Positions 30,092-40,590 are shown, counted from the stretch's first letter. The stretch: DNA of 64,000 nt from Rhodanobacter lindaniclasticus (GCF_004799035.1 NZ_MWIO01000013.1:62001-126000), one strand, 5' to 3'. Numbers and translations are program-made. The notes: a model not told the origin generated them from the letters alone.

Positions 30092-30907
30092 ATGCTGCTT
30101 CAGCGCATTCTCACCGCCCTGGTGCTCGCGCCGCTGGCGATCCTGATCGTCCTGCTGCCGCCGACCGGCGTCTTCGGCGCCATCGTGGCCGTGACCTTCC
30201 TGGCGGCGTGGTGGGAGTGGGCCCAACTGAGCGGCTTGCGCGGCCGCGCCCGCGTGGCCTTGCTGGTCGCGGCGGCCGTCGTGTTCGTGCTGCTCTGGCT
30301 GGCGCGTGACAGCGCGTGGATCGACTGGCTGCTGGCTGCCGGCGTGGCGTGGTGGCTGGTGGCTTGCCTGTGGTTGCGTCATTTCGCGTTCGCCGCGGCA
30401 CCCACGCGCGACAACACCGCGCTGAAAGTGCTGGCCGGCGCATTCGTGATCTTTCCGGCCTGGGTCGCCCTGGTCCGCATCCATGGCCACTCGCCGCACG
30501 GCCAGTGGTGGACCTTGCTGGCGCTGATGACCGTGTGGGCCTCGGACATCGGCGCCTATGCCGCCGGCCGCGCGTTCGGCAAGCGCAAGCTGGCGCCGCA
30601 CATCAGCCCGGGCAAGACCTGGGCCGGTGCCTACGGCGCGCTGGTCGCCGGCGTGCTGCTGGCGCTGGTCGGCGCCTGGCTGCTCGACGTGCGTGACGTG
30701 CGGTTGCTGCCGCTGGCGCTGCTGGCGGCCGCCACCGTGGCCATCTCGATCGTCGGCGACCTGCTCGAAAGCCTGCTCAAGCGGCATGCCCAGGTGAAGG
30801 ACTCGGGCAGCATCTTCCCCGGCCACGGCGGCCTGATGGATCGGCTGGACAGCGTGTTCGCGGCACTGCCCATCTTCGCCGCCGGCCTGTGGCTGCTGCA
30901 GTTGTGA
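30092..30907 (+). CDS. cdsA: Phosphatidate cytidylyltransferase
   Basis: 271 residues, an integral membrane enzyme with about eight hydrophobic segments that makes CDP-diacylglycerol, the branch-point of phospholipid synthesis. The C-terminal family signature is clear: [34 protein letters not shown] and then [19 protein letters not shown]. An AGAGGA Shine-Dalgarno precedes ATG 30092, 9 bp after uppS. The stop overlaps the dxr start. Confidence 0.95.
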   Translation: MLLQRILTALVLAPLAILIVLLPPTGVFGAIVAVTFLAAWWEWAQLSGLRGRARVALLVAAAVVFVLLWLARDSAWIDWLLAAGVAWWLVACLWLRHFAFAAAPTRDNTALKVLAGAFVIFPAWVALVRIHGHSPHGQWWTLLALMTVWASDIGAYAAGRAFGKRKLAPHISPGKTWAGAYGALVAGVLLALVGAWLLDVRDVRLLPLALLAAATVAISIVGDLLESLLKRHAQVKDSGSIFPGHGGLMDRLDSVFAALPIFAAGLWLLQL

Positions 30908-32085
30908 CGATTCGCAGAGTCGCCGTACTCGGCGCCACCGGATCGATCGGTGGCAGCACGCTTGATGTCATCGCGCGCCATCCCGAACAATTCCGCGCCA
31001 GCGTGCTCACCGCGAATCACCGGGTGGAGGCGCTGGTGGAGCTGTGCGTGCGCCATCGGCCCGACCTGGCCGTCGTGGCCGACCCGGCCCACGAGCGCGA
31101 ACTGGCTCGCCGTCTGGCTGATGCCGGCGTGCACTGCGAGGTGGCCAGCGGCCCGGCTGCGCTGGTCGCCGCGGCATCCGGCGAGCTGTGCGACACCGTG
31201 GTGGCAGCGATCGTCGGCGCCGCCGGGCTGGAGTCGACGCTGGCCGCCGCGCATGCCGGCAAGCGGTTGCTGCTCGCCAACAAGGAATCCATCGTGATGG
31301 CCGGCCCGCTGCTGCTGCAGGCGATGGCCCGCGGTGGCGGAGCCTTGATCCCGGTCGACTCCGAGCACAACGCGCTGTTCCAGTGCCTTCCCGGTGGACG
31401 ACCGGAGCTGGCCCGCAGCGGCGTGCGGCGGCTGATCCTGACCGCCTCCGGCGGCCCGTTCCGCGGCCGCAGTCGCGCCGAACTGGCCCATGTCACGCCC
31501 GACCAGGCCTGCAAGCACCCCAACTGGGTGATGGGCCGCAAGATCTCGGTCGACTCGGCCACCCTGATGAACAAGGGGCTGGAAGTGATCGAGGCGCATC
31601 ACCTGTTCGGCGCGCCGATCGAGGCGATCGACGTGGTGGTCCATCCGCAGAGCCTGATCCACTCGATGGTCGAGTACGTGGACGGTTCGGTGCTGGCGCA
31701 GCTGGGCAACCCGGACATGCGCACCGCGATCGCCCACGCGCTGGCCTGGCCGGAGCGGGTGGAGTCCGGCGTCAGCCCGCTCGACCTCGCTGCCTGCGCG
31801 CCCTTGCAGTTCGAGGCGCCGGACCTGGCCACCTTCCGCTGCCTGGCGCTGGCCTTCCAGGCGCTGCGCGCCGGTGGCGACGCCCCGGCGGTGCTGAGCG
31901 CGGCCAACGAGGTGGCAGTGGAGGCCTTTCTCGCCGGCACGCTGGCGTTCCTGTCGATTGCCGACGTGGTCGAGGCGGTGCTTGCGGAACTGCCGGCGCA
32001 AGCGGTGGTCGATATCCCGACCCTGCTCGAGCGCGACCGGGCGGCCCGCGAGGCGGCCCGACGCGTACTGCGCAGGGCTTGCTGA
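30904..32085 (+). CDS. dxr: 1-deoxy-D-xylulose-5-phosphate reductoisomerase
   Basis: 393 residues. Second step of the MEP isoprenoid pathway, producing MEP with NADPH. Motifs: [20 protein letters not shown] (NADPH loop), [26 protein letters not shown] (metal site with D, E), [17 protein letters not shown] and [13 protein letters not shown]. The GTG at 30904 overlaps the cdsA stop (GTGA), a typical coupled start; a GTG at 30889 would add five residues. Together with uppS and ispA this window covers three isoprenoid steps. Confidence 0.95.
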   Translation: MTIRRVAVLGATGSIGGSTLDVIARHPEQFRASVLTANHRVEALVELCVRHRPDLAVVADPAHERELARRLADAGVHCEVASGPAALVAAASGELCDTVVAAIVGAAGLESTLAAAHAGKRLLLANKESIVMAGPLLLQAMARGGGALIPVDSEHNALFQCLPGGRPELARSGVRRLILTASGGPFRGRSRAELAHVTPDQACKHPNWVMGRKISVDSATLMNKGLEVIEAHHLFGAPIEAIDVVVHPQSLIHSMVEYVDGSVLAQLGNPDMRTAIAHALAWPERVESGVSPLDLAACAPLQFEAPDLATFRCLALAFQALRAGGDAPAVLSAANEVAVEAFLAGTLAFLSIADVVEAVLAELPAQAVVDIPTLLERDRAAREAARRVLRRAC

Positions 32086-32121
32086 TATTCTTGTCCCGAT
32101 GACTTTCCGCTGCGGTACTTG

Positions 32122-33468
32122 ATGACTTCCTTTTTCGGCTCGGTGTTCTGGTTGCTGGTCACGCTCGGCGTGCTGGTAACCTTCCATGAGTTCGGCCACT
32201 ACTGGGTCGCGCGGCGCTGTGGGGTCAAGGTGCTGCGTTTCTCGGTCGGTTTCGGCAAGGCGATCTGGAAACGCATCGGCCGCGACGGCACCGAATACTG
32301 GATCGCCGCGATCCCGCTGGGCGGCTACGTGAAGATGCTGGACGCACGCGAGGGCGAGGTCGATCCGGCTCTGCGCGACCAGGAGTTCACCGGCAAGTCG
32401 GTGTGGAAACGCATCGCCATCGTGGCGGCCGGTCCGGGCTTCAACGTGATCTTCACCATCGCCGCGCTGTGGCTGATGTTCATGCTCGGCCGCAGCGATT
32501 ACGCGCCGGTGGTGACCGCCACGCCGGACAGCATCGCCGCCGAAGCCGGCATCCAGCCGGGTGACCGCATCCTCAGCGTCAACGGGCGCCAGGTCTCCAC
32601 CTGGAGCGATTCGATGGACGCCATCGGCAACGCCCTGCTGGCGCTGACCCCGCTGCCGCTGACGGTGCGCCACGCCGATGGCCAGACCAACGAACTCGTG
32701 CTGCCGCTGGACCGCCTGCCGGCCGGCCAGCCGATCGACCAGTACTTCGGCAAGCTCGGCCTGCGCCTGGCCCCGCCGCCGGCAGTCGCCGGCACGGTCA
32801 AGCCCGGGCAACCGGCCGCGCTGGGTGGCATCCGGAGCGGCGACCGCATCGTCAGCATCAACGGCCAGCCGGTGGGCGATTTCGACAGCCTCGGCAGGCT
32901 GGTGCAATCGGCGGCGGCCACCTCGCCGCGACTGTCGATCGGCGTGCTGCGCGACGGCCAGCCACTGACCCTCGCGGTCACCACGACATGGGAATCGCTC
33001 GGCGGCCAGCCGGCGAAGTGGATGCTGGGCGTCGCCCCACCGCCGCCGGAGCCGGCCACCGTGAAGTACTCGCCGGCACGCGCACTCGGCGCCGCGTTCA
33101 CCACCACCTGGCGCAACACGCGACAGACCTTCAGCATGATCGGCGAGATGCTCAGCGGGCATGCCTCGACCAAGAACATTTCCAGCGTGATCGGCATCGC
33201 CCAGTACGCCAACGCGTCGGCGCAGATGGGACTGGCGTGGTTCCTGCAGTTCCTGGCGATGGTGTCGCTGAGCCTGGCGATCCTGAACCTGCTGCCGATT
33301 CCCGTCCTCGATGGTGGGCATCTGCTGTATTATCTGATCGAATTGGTCAAGGGCAGCCCGGTCAGCGAACAGGCCATGGTCATCGGCCAGTACATCGGCC
33401 TGGTCCTGCTGTTCAGCCTGGTGGGGTGGACGCTCTTCAACGACATCCAGCGAACCCTGCTGTCGTGA
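32122..33468 (+). CDS. rseP: RseP site-2 intramembrane zinc metalloprotease
   Basis: 448 residues. Inner-membrane protease that cleaves anti-sigma factor RseA and remnant signal peptides. The zinc site H22-E23-x-x-H26 is in VTFHEFGHYWVARR on the first membrane helix. Two periplasmic PDZ domains follow (about 125-200 and 215-300: AGIQPGDRILSVNGRQV and GGIRSGDRIVSINGQPV). The third ligand is in NLLPIPVLDGGHLLYYLIE near the C-terminus. ATG 32122 is preferred over the adjacent TTG at 32119. It precedes bamA, as in other gammaproteobacteria. Confidence 0.96.
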   Translation: MTSFFGSVFWLLVTLGVLVTFHEFGHYWVARRCGVKVLRFSVGFGKAIWKRIGRDGTEYWIAAIPLGGYVKMLDAREGEVDPALRDQEFTGKSVWKRIAIVAAGPGFNVIFTIAALWLMFMLGRSDYAPVVTATPDSIAAEAGIQPGDRILSVNGRQVSTWSDSMDAIGNALLALTPLPLTVRHADGQTNELVLPLDRLPAGQPIDQYFGKLGLRLAPPPAVAGTVKPGQPAALGGIRSGDRIVSINGQPVGDFDSLGRLVQSAAATSPRLSIGVLRDGQPLTLAVTTTWESLGGQPAKWMLGVAPPPPEPATVKYSPARALGAAFTTTWRNTRQTFSMIGEMLSGHASTKNISSVIGIAQYANASAQMGLAWFLQFLAMVSLSLAILNLLPIPVLDGGHLLYYLIELVKGSPVSEQAMVIGQYIGLVLLFSLVGWTLFNDIQRTLLS

Positions 33469-33609
33469 TGTGCATCGCCACTGCCCTCGACCATCTGGCG
33501 ATCCGCCAGACTGCGCCCACCGTGCTTGCCCGGGCAGGCGCGGTCCGCAACAACTCCCGCTGGAATGCAGCGCCCCTTTTCGCGACGGGCTCACTCCCCG
33601 CCGCACGCG

Positions 33610-33642
33610 TTGACGGGTCGGCCGCGCTGGCCGCCCCGTCAA
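33610..33642 (+). promoter_or_regulatory. Hairpin just upstream of bamA
   Basis: TTGACGGG (33610-33617) pairs with CCCGTCAA (33635-33642), and inside them GGCC (33620-33623) pairs with GGCC (33629-33632). The structure ends 21 bases before the bamA start and has no T tract. It could influence bamA translation or be part of a binding site. A second small hairpin, TCTGGCG-ATC-CGCCAGA, lies at 33494-33510 in the same 195-bp rseP-bamA gap. Confidence 0.5.
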
Positions 33643-33663
33643 ACTAACCCAACGGAACCGACG

Positions 33664-36084
33664 ATGAAGCGTATCGCCGCGCTGATCCTGCTTGCCTCCC
33701 TTGCCGCCAACGCGTACGCGTTCGAGCCCTTCGTGATCTCGGACATCCGCATCGACGGCCTCAGCCGCATCGCGGCCGGCACGGTGTACAACTACCTGCC
33801 GTTGAACAAGGGCGACCGGCTCACCAACGCCGAGGCGGCGCGCGCCATCCGCGCGCTGTACCAGACCAAGTTCTTCAGCGACGTGGAACTGGACCGCGAC
33901 GGCAATATCCTGGTGATCAAGGTGGTCGAGCGGCCGTCCATCGCCAAGCTCAACATCCGCGGCAACCACGACATCAAGACCGACGACCTGAAGAAGGGTC
34001 TCAAGCAGACCGGCATCGCCGAAGGCGAGACCTTCGACCGGCTGGCCATCGACGGCGTGCAGCAGGAACTGATCCGGCAGTATTACAACCGCGGCAAGTA
34101 CAACGTGTCGGTGGAGCCGCACGTGACCCGGCTCGACCGCAACCGCGTCTCCATCGACATCGAGATCCGCGAGGGCAAGGCCGCCAAGATCCGCGAGATC
34201 AACATCCTCGGCAACCATGCCTATACCGACAAGCAGATCCGCGACGATTTCGAGTCCGGCACGCCGAACCTGATGTCCTGGTATTCCAAGAACGACCAGT
34301 ACTCGCGCGAGAAGCTTTCCGGCGATCTGGAGAAGCTGCAGTCCTATTACATGAATCGCGGTTACGCGGATTTCGGCGTGGATTCGACCCAGGTCACCGT
34401 CTCGCCGGACAAGCGCAACATGTACATCGACGCCAGCGTCAAGGAAGGCGACATCTACAAGGTCACCGACGTCAAGCTGCTCGGCGACCTGATCCTGCCG
34501 GAAACGGCGATGCGCCAGCTGGTGTTCGTCAAGGACGGCGACATCTTCAACCGCGGCGCGATCGAGAACTCCAGCAAGGCGATCAAGGCGGTGCTGTCCA
34601 ACATCGGCTATGCCTACGCCAAGGTCACCCCGATCCCGAAACTGGACAAGGACAAGCACACGGTCGACCTGACCATGTACGTCGAGCCGGGCCAGCGCGT
34701 GTACGTGCGCCGCGTGATCTTCTCCGGCAACACCAAGACCGAGGACAACGTGCTGCGCCGCGAGATGCGCCAGCTCGAGGGCTCCATGTACTCGCAGGCA
34801 GCGATCGACCGCTCGAAGATCCGCCTGCAGCGGCTGGGCTATTTCAAGAAGGTCGACATCGACAAGAAACTGGTGCCCGGCTCGCAGGACCAGGTCGACG
34901 TGACCGTCAAGGTCGAGGAGCAGGCCGCCGGCAGCATGCAGTTCGGCATCGGCTACTCGCAGTACGCCGGCATCATCCTCAACGCCTCGCTGAGCCAGAA
35001 CAACCTGTTCGGCAGCGGCGACAGCTTCTCGGTGAGCGGTTCGCGCAGCACCTACCAGACCAGCTTCGGGGCCAACTACTACAACCCCTACCTGACCGAC
35101 AACGGCATCGGCATCGGCTACAGCGCGAACTACTCCAAGACCGACTACGGCAATACCGACTACGCCAACTACAGCACCAGTGCCAAGGGCTTCTCCACCT
35201 ACCTGGGCATCCCGATCACCGAAACCGACGGCGTGCGCGTGGGCCTGGGCATCAGCAGCAACAAGGTCAACCTGATCCCGGGCTTCAGCCCGCTGGAGCT
35301 GATCGACTACCAGAACCAGCTCGGCAACAAGACCATCCATTCGTGGACCGGCACGCTGGGCTGGAACCACGACACCCGCAACGGCTACTGGGCACCCACC
35401 CGCGGCGGCCTGCTGCAGGCCCAGGCCGACGTCACCCTGCCCGGTTCCACCGTGCAGTACTGGAAGCTCACCGCCGAGGCCAATCACTACTGGCCGATCG
35501 GCAAGGGCTTCGTGCTCTACCTGGACGGTCAGGTGGGCTACGGCAAGACCTATGGCAAGAACGGCATCAGCGACGACCAGTTCGCCGTGCTGAAGGCGGC
35601 CACCGAAGCGCAGCGCGGCGCAGGCTACGTGATGCCGGACATGCGCCAGGACTTCCCGTTCTTCGCCAACTTCTCATCCGGCGGCGTGCGCGACGTGCGC
35701 GGCTTCCAGGACAACACCCTGGGGCCGCGCGTGTGCATCGACGGCAGCTCGCCCGACGTCCGCGGCAACTGCCTGGGCGGTTACTGGGCGCAGCCGATCG
35801 GCGGTTCGTTCAAGGTGCTCGGCACCGCCGAGCTGTACCTGCCGCTGCCGTTCCTGAAGGACATCAACACCGCACGCGTGTCGTTGTTCACCGACGTCGG
35901 CAACGTCTACCGGGATTATCAGAGCTTCGATGCCAGCACGCTGCGCGCCTCGGCCGGCATCTCGTTGCACTGGCAGGCACCGATCGGTCCGCTGATCATC
36001 AGCCTGGCCGTGCCGTTCCGCTCGCAGCCGTCTGATGGCCATTACGAGGAACGCATCCAGTTCACCTTCGGCAGCCAGTTCTGA
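33664..36084 (+). CDS. bamA: Outer membrane protein assembly factor BamA
   Basis: 806 residues. A signal peptide (MKRIAALILLASLAANAYA) is followed by five POTRA domains (about 22-420, starting FVISDIRIDGLSRIAAGTVY) and a 16-strand Omp85 barrel. The conserved lock motif VRGF is in GGVRDVRGFQDNTLGPR near residue 680. The chain ends in a terminal Phe (FTFGSQF), the usual outer-membrane signature. A cysteine pair (RVCIDGSSPDVRGNC) in loop 6 may be disulfide-bonded as in E. coli BamA. The start is ATG 33664. It is followed by a strong terminator and not by skp. Confidence 0.97.
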   Translation: MKRIAALILLASLAANAYAFEPFVISDIRIDGLSRIAAGTVYNYLPLNKGDRLTNAEAARAIRALYQTKFFSDVELDRDGNILVIKVVERPSIAKLNIRGNHDIKTDDLKKGLKQTGIAEGETFDRLAIDGVQQELIRQYYNRGKYNVSVEPHVTRLDRNRVSIDIEIREGKAAKIREINILGNHAYTDKQIRDDFESGTPNLMSWYSKNDQYSREKLSGDLEKLQSYYMNRGYADFGVDSTQVTVSPDKRNMYIDASVKEGDIYKVTDVKLLGDLILPETAMRQLVFVKDGDIFNRGAIENSSKAIKAVLSNIGYAYAKVTPIPKLDKDKHTVDLTMYVEPGQRVYVRRVIFSGNTKTEDNVLRREMRQLEGSMYSQAAIDRSKIRLQRLGYFKKVDIDKKLVPGSQDQVDVTVKVEEQAAGSMQFGIGYSQYAGIILNASLSQNNLFGSGDSFSVSGSRSTYQTSFGANYYNPYLTDNGIGIGYSANYSKTDYGNTDYANYSTSAKGFSTYLGIPITETDGVRVGLGISSNKVNLIPGFSPLELIDYQNQLGNKTIHSWTGTLGWNHDTRNGYWAPTRGGLLQAQADVTLPGSTVQYWKLTAEANHYWPIGKGFVLYLDGQVGYGKTYGKNGISDDQFAVLKAATEAQRGAGYVMPDMRQDFPFFANFSSGGVRDVRGFQDNTLGPRVCIDGSSPDVRGNCLGGYWAQPIGGSFKVLGTAELYLPLPFLKDINTARVSLFTDVGNVYRDYQSFDASTLRASAGISLHWQAPIGPLIISLAVPFRSQPSDGHYEERIQFTFGSQF

Positions 36085-36137
36085 CGGCTCACCGGTGCAG
36101 GCCCGGCGAGCCCGGGCCTGCCCTTTCCGGCGGCAAG

Positions 36138-36164
36138 ACGCGGCGATGCCGCGTTTTCTTTTTT
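36138..36164 (+). terminator. Intrinsic terminator after bamA
   Basis: ACGCGGC-GAT-GCCGCGT followed by TTTCTTTTTT, 54 bp after the bamA stop. It separates the rseP-bamA transcript from the lipid A genes. Confidence 0.9.
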
Positions 36165-36205
36165 CGCCCCCCCCAGGCACGGCTGCGTCATGCAGTGCCA
36201 CGCCC

Positions 36206-36211
36206 TACAAT
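36206..36211 (+). promoter_or_regulatory. Possible -10 element for the lpxD operon
   Basis: TACAAT, 24 bp before the lpxD start and just after the bamA terminator, where a new promoter is needed. The -35 is not recognisable. Confidence 0.35.
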
Positions 36212-36234
36212 GACGCGCACAGTCGGGAGCTAGC

Positions 36235-37263
36235 ATGGACCCCATCCACTATTCGGTAGCCGAACTGGCCGAGCGCTTCGGCCTGGAGGTCCGCGGCGAC
36301 GGCGCGCGAATGGTGAGCGGCGTGGGCACGCTCGCCGGCGCCAACGCCAGCGAGTTGAGCTTCCTCTCCAACGGCAAGTACACCGCACAGCTGCTTTCCA
36401 CCCGCGCCGGCGCGGTGGTCCTGCGCGAGGAGAACCTCGCCGATTGCCCGACCACCGCGCTGGTCGCGAAAGACCCTTACGTCACCTACGCACGCATCGC
36501 CGCCCTGTTCGAGCGCCTGCCCGCCGCGCCCGCGGGCGTGCATCCCAGCGCCGTGGTCGCCGCATCGGCCCGGGTCAGCCCTGGCGCCAGCATCGGACCT
36601 TGCTGCGTGATCGAGGCGGACGCCGTGGTCGAGGACGGCGCCGTACTGGGACCGCACTGCATGATCGGCGAGGGTTGCGTGGTGGGCGCGCAGTCGCGGC
36701 TGGTGGCCCGGGTCACCCTGGTCACGCGCGTCACCCTCGGTCGCCGCGTGCTGGTGCACCCCGGCGCGGTGATCGGCTCGGACGGGTTTGGTCTGGCCTT
36801 CGACACCGACCACTGGATCAAGCTGCCGCAGCTGGGCGGCGTGCGCATCGGCGACGACTGCGAGATCGGAGCCAACACCACGATCGATCGCGGCGCGCTG
36901 GAAGACACCGTGCTGGAAGAAGACGTGCGGCTGGACAACCAGATCCAGATCGCCCACAACGTGCACGTCGGTGCACACACCGCGATGGCGGGCTGCGCCG
37001 CCGTGGCAGGCAGCGCGAAGATCGGCCGCTACTGCATGATCGGCGGCAACGCCGGCGTGCTCGGCCATCTGGAACTGGCCGACCGGGTTACCATTACCGC
37101 CAAGAGCCTGGTCACCCATTCGATACGCGAACCGGGCGAGTACTCCTCCGGCGTGCCGCTGCAGGACAATCGCCTGTGGCGCAGGAATGCGGCGCGATTC
37201 AAGCATCTGGACGAATACGCGCGCCGCCTGGCGGCGCTGGAAAAGGACAAGAGCGATGACTGA
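36235..37263 (+). CDS. lpxD: UDP-3-O-(3-hydroxyacyl)glucosamine N-acyltransferase
   Basis: 342 residues. Third step of lipid A synthesis, acyl-ACP dependent. The N-terminal uridine-binding domain (about 1-100: SELSFLSNGKYTAQLLSTRA) is followed by a left-handed beta-helix of hexapeptide repeats (about 105-300) with the catalytic His region IQIAHNVHVGAHTAMAG and GSDGFGLAFDTDHWIKLPQ, then a helical C-terminus. The gene heads lpxD-fabZ-lpxA-lpxB-rnhB-dnaE and overlaps fabZ by 8 bp. Confidence 0.97.
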   Translation: MDPIHYSVAELAERFGLEVRGDGARMVSGVGTLAGANASELSFLSNGKYTAQLLSTRAGAVVLREENLADCPTTALVAKDPYVTYARIAALFERLPAAPAGVHPSAVVAASARVSPGASIGPCCVIEADAVVEDGAVLGPHCMIGEGCVVGAQSRLVARVTLVTRVTLGRRVLVHPGAVIGSDGFGLAFDTDHWIKLPQLGGVRIGDDCEIGANTTIDRGALEDTVLEEDVRLDNQIQIAHNVHVGAHTAMAGCAAVAGSAKIGRYCMIGGNAGVLGHLELADRVTITAKSLVTHSIREPGEYSSGVPLQDNRLWRRNAARFKHLDEYARRLAALEKDKSDD

Positions 37264-37723
37264 GGAAAATCTCGAGATCACCTTGCCGGTGCAGGTGGAG
37301 CAGATCCAGCGCCTGCTGCCGCACCGCTACCCGTTCCTGCTGGTCGACCGGGTGGTCGAGGTCGTGCCGGACGTCAGCGCGGTCGCGCTGAAGAACGTCA
37401 CCATCAACGAACCGTTCTTCGACGGCCATTTTCCCGGCCACCCGGTGATGCCGGGCGTGCTGATCATCGAGGCCATGGCGCAGGCCGCCGGCCTGCTGAC
37501 CCAGATCAGCCGCCGCATGAAGGGCGACGCGGGCAGCCCGCTGTTCTACCTGGTCAAGGTGGACAACGCGCGCTTCAGCGCTCCAGTGGTACCGGGCGAT
37601 CAGTTGCGCCTGGAAGTGAACCTGAAGCGCCTGGTCCGCGGCATGGGCCTGTTTGCCGCGCGCACCACGGTCGACGGCAAGGAAGTGGCAAGCTGCGAAC
37701 TGATGTGCGCCGCGAGGTCATGA
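37256..37723 (+). CDS. fabZ: 3-hydroxyacyl-ACP dehydratase FabZ
   Basis: 155 residues, hot-dog fold. Dehydrates 3-hydroxyacyl-ACP in fatty acid elongation, competing with LpxA for 3-hydroxyacyl-ACP. The catalytic His is in [20 protein letters not shown], with the Glu in the same stretch; [11 protein letters not shown] at the start is diagnostic. ATG 37256 overlaps the end of lpxD by 8 bp; its stop overlaps an ATG at 37720. Confidence 0.97.
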   Translation: MTEENLEITLPVQVEQIQRLLPHRYPFLLVDRVVEVVPDVSAVALKNVTINEPFFDGHFPGHPVMPGVLIIEAMAQAAGLLTQISRRMKGDAGSPLFYLVKVDNARFSAPVVPGDQLRLEVNLKRLVRGMGLFAARTTVDGKEVASCELMCAARS

Positions 37724-37725
37724 AC

Positions 37726-38514
37726 ATGAGTGACAGCACCGCGATCCACTCCACCGCGCAGGTCGACCCGGGCGCCGTGATCGGCGCCGGCGTGCGCATC
37801 GGCGCCTACAGCGTCATCGGCGCGGAGGTGGAGATCGGCGACGGCACGGTGATCGGCCCGCACGTGGTGATCGAGGGCCCCACCCGGATCGGGCGCGACA
37901 ACCGTATCGCCCAGTTCGCGTCGCTGGGCGGCGACCCGCAGGACAAGAAGTTCGCCGGCGAACGCACCGAGCTGGTCATCGGCGACCGCAACCTGATCCG
38001 CGAGTTCACCACCATCAACCGCGGCACCGGCGACGGCGGCGGCATCACCCGCCTCGGCGACGACAACTGGGTGCTGGCCTACGTGCACATCGCGCACGAC
38101 TGCCAGATCGGCAACCGGGTGGTGTTCTCCAACTACTCCGCATTGGCCGGGCATGTCGAGATCGGCGACTGGACGATCCTGTCCGGCTATTCGGGCGTGC
38201 ACCAGTTCTGCAAGGTCGGCGCGCATGCCTTCATCGGCATGGGCTGCCTGGTCGGCCATGACGTGCCGCCATTCGTGATGATGGCCAACGAACAACAGGG
38301 CCGCCCGCGCGGCATCAACAGCGAAGGCCTCAAGCGCCGCGGCTTCGATGCGACCCGCATCGCCGCGATCAAGCGCGCCTACCGCACGCTCTACATGGCC
38401 GGCCTGTCGCTGCCGGAGGCGCGCGAAAAACTTGCCGAACAGGCCCGCGAAAGCGCGGACGTCCTGGCGATGCTGGAGTTCCTCGATCACAGCGAGCGCT
38501 CGCTGGCGCGTTGA
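37726..38514 (+). CDS. lpxA: UDP-N-acetylglucosamine O-acyltransferase LpxA
   Basis: 262 residues, exactly the E. coli length, if started at ATG 37726. This codon has GAGG eight bases upstream; the ATG at 37720, overlapping the fabZ stop, is too close to that site. First step of lipid A synthesis. Hexapeptide beta-helix with the catalytic His in [19 protein letters not shown], the hydrocarbon-ruler region [16 protein letters not shown] and the helical C-terminus [20 protein letters not shown]. Acyl-chain preference cannot be fixed from sequence alone. Confidence 0.96.
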   Translation: MSDSTAIHSTAQVDPGAVIGAGVRIGAYSVIGAEVEIGDGTVIGPHVVIEGPTRIGRDNRIAQFASLGGDPQDKKFAGERTELVIGDRNLIREFTTINRGTGDGGGITRLGDDNWVLAYVHIAHDCQIGNRVVFSNYSALAGHVEIGDWTILSGYSGVHQFCKVGAHAFIGMGCLVGHDVPPFVMMANEQQGRPRGINSEGLKRRGFDATRIAAIKRAYRTLYMAGLSLPEAREKLAEQARESADVLAMLEFLDHSERSLAR

Positions 38515-38575
38515 GCGCGTCGCACTGGTGGCCAATCAGCACGCGTTCTGGCTCTCGCTTCACCACGGAGACAAA

Positions 38576-39793
38576 ATGCAAAACACCGACGTCTCCGCAG
38601 CTGCCCCCCTGATCGCCATCCTCGCCGGCGAGGATTCCGGCGACCAGCTGGGCGCCGACCTGATCGCCGCCCTGCGCCGGCACTATCCGCAGGCGCGCTT
38701 CATCGGCATCGGTGGCGCGCGGATGCAGCGCGAGGGGTTCGAGTCCTGGTACGACATCCGCGAACTGTCGCTGTTCGGTTTCAGCGAAGTGATCAGCCAC
38801 CTGCCGCGCCTGCTGAGGCTGCGCCGCTCACTGGTCGCGCGCCTGAAGAAGGCACGGCCAGCGGTGGTGATCGGCATCGACGCGCCGGATTTCAACCTCG
38901 GCGTGGAACGGCGACTGAAGGAAGCCGGCCTGCGCACGGTGCATTACGTCAGCCCCTCGGTGTGGGCCTGGCGCGAGAATCGCGTGGAGAAGATCGGACG
39001 CAGTGCGGATCGCGTGCTGTGCCTGTTCCCGATGGAGCCGGCGATCTACGCGCGGCATGGCGTCGATGCGCGTTTCGTCGGTCACCCGCTGGCTGACCGC
39101 TTTGCGCTGGTCGCCGACCGTGGCGGCGCGCGCCAGACGCTGCAACTGCCGCAACAGGTGCCGGTACTGGCCGTGTTGCCGGGCAGCCGGATGTCCGAGG
39201 TGGAGCGACTGGGCCAGATCTTCCTGGACGCCGCCCGGCGAGTCGCCGCCGCCCTGCCCGGCCTGCGCATCGTGGTGCCTGCCGCCAACGCGCGGGTGCA
39301 CGCGCGATTGCAGCAACTGCTGGCCAGGTGGCCGGACAGCGAACCCGCGCCGCTGCTGCTGGACGGCCAGGCGCACGACGCGATGCTGGCCGCCGACGTG
39401 GTGCTGCTGGCCTCCGGCACCGCCACGCTGGAGGCCATGCTGGCCAAGCGGCCGATGGTGGTCGGCTACCGCGTGGCGCCGCTGAGCTACCGCATCGCCC
39501 GCGCCCTGAACATGCTCAAGACGGACGTCTATTCGCTGCCCAACATCCTCGCGCGCGCCAGCGGGCTTGGCCCGGGGCTGCGGGTGCCCGAACTGATGCA
39601 GGACGATTGCACCGCCGGCAAGCTGGCGGCCGCCACGCTGGACCTGTTCGGTGACAGCGAGCGCCGCGGCGCGATCGTGGCTGCTTTCGAATACCTGCAC
39701 CATGAGCTGCGCGGCGACATGGCGGACCACGCCGGCGACCGTGCGGCGGCAGCCATCGTCGAACTGATCGGGCAACCACATGCCGCTGGATAG
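38576..39793 (+). CDS. lpxB: Lipid A disaccharide synthase LpxB
   Basis: 405 residues. Family 19 glycosyltransferase that joins UDP-2,3-diacylglucosamine and lipid X at the inner membrane. Diagnostic are [19 protein letters not shown] (the LAGEaSGD motif), [52 protein letters not shown] and [13 protein letters not shown]. The frame is open upstream, but ATG 38576 has a CGGAGA site and the family N-terminus. The 3' end overlaps the rnhB start. Confidence 0.96.
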   Translation: MQNTDVSAAAPLIAILAGEDSGDQLGADLIAALRRHYPQARFIGIGGARMQREGFESWYDIRELSLFGFSEVISHLPRLLRLRRSLVARLKKARPAVVIGIDAPDFNLGVERRLKEAGLRTVHYVSPSVWAWRENRVEKIGRSADRVLCLFPMEPAIYARHGVDARFVGHPLADRFALVADRGGARQTLQLPQQVPVLAVLPGSRMSEVERLGQIFLDAARRVAAALPGLRIVVPAANARVHARLQQLLARWPDSEPAPLLLDGQAHDAMLAADVVLLASGTATLEAMLAKRPMVVGYRVAPLSYRIARALNMLKTDVYSLPNILARASGLGPGLRVPELMQDDCTAGKLAAATLDLFGDSERRGAIVAAFEYLHHELRGDMADHAGDRAAAAIVELIGQPHAAG

Positions 39794-40424
39794 ACCGCCC
39801 ACACGTCACCGTGCATCAGCCCGGGCGCGGATGGATGCGGCGGACCTGCTCACGGCCGGCGTCGACGAGGCCGGCCGGGGGCCGCTGGCCGGCCCGCTGG
39901 CGGTGGCCGCGGTGATCCTCGACCCGGCGCGGCCGATCCGCGGCCTCGACGATTCGAAGAAGCTCAGCGAGGCACGCCGCGAGACGCTGTTTCCGCGGAT
40001 CGTGGAGCGCGCGCTGGCGTACTGCATCGTGCTGGTCGAGCCGGAGGAGATCGACTCCCTCAACATCTTCCACGCCACCATGACCGGCATGCGCCGCGCC
40101 ATCGCCGGCCTGGCGCCCGCTGCGCAACATGCGCTGATCGACGGCAACAAGCTTCCGCCGGATCTGCCCTGCCCTGCGCGCGCGATCATCGGCGGCGACG
40201 CGCTGGAGCCGGCGATCAGCGCGGCTTCCATCCTGGCCAAGGTCACCCGCGACCGGCTGATGGTGCAACTGGATGCGCTCCACCCCGGTTACGGCTTCGC
40301 CCTGCACAAGGGCTACCCGACCCCGGGCCACCTCGCCTCGCTGCAGCGACTGGGGCCATGCGCCTTGCACCGGCGCAGCTACGCCCCGGTGCGCCTGCTG
40401 CTGGATCAGGGACGCCTGTTCTGA
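39780..40424 (+). CDS. rnhB: Ribonuclease HII
   Basis: 214 residues from ATG 39780, which overlaps lpxB by 14 bp; ATG 39831 ([17 protein letters not shown]) would be closer to the family length and is a real alternative. It cleaves RNA in RNA-DNA hybrids, including single ribonucleotides. The active-site Asp/Glu pair is in [14 protein letters not shown], with [20 protein letters not shown] and the Asp in [12 protein letters not shown]. It lies directly before dnaE as in E. coli. Confidence 0.95.
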   Translation: MPLDRPPTRHRASARARMDAADLLTAGVDEAGRGPLAGPLAVAAVILDPARPIRGLDDSKKLSEARRETLFPRIVERALAYCIVLVEPEEIDSLNIFHATMTGMRRAIAGLAPAAQHALIDGNKLPPDLPCPARAIIGGDALEPAISAASILAKVTRDRLMVQLDALHPGYGFALHKGYPTPGHLASLQRLGPCALHRRSYAPVRLLLDQGRLF

Positions 40425-40590
40425 ACCGATGCCGCGCGTGGCGTGGAAATGGCCACCTCCATCGACGGCCTCCCGGTGGCGCGAACGCACTGGGCGCACC
40501 GCTGGCCGCGTCGCGCAAACCGCGCACAAGTCAATCTTGCCGCTGCCTCCGGTGCCGGGTAGCCTGCACTGACTACGCGCGCAGATTTGC

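Noticed and set aside
30631-35487. A 1618-codon open frame on minus, antisense to cdsA, dxr, rseP and bamA
   Set aside because: Shadow of high-GC codon use on the other strand; composition is His/Arg/Gly/Ala-rich without domains, and four conserved genes occupy plus.
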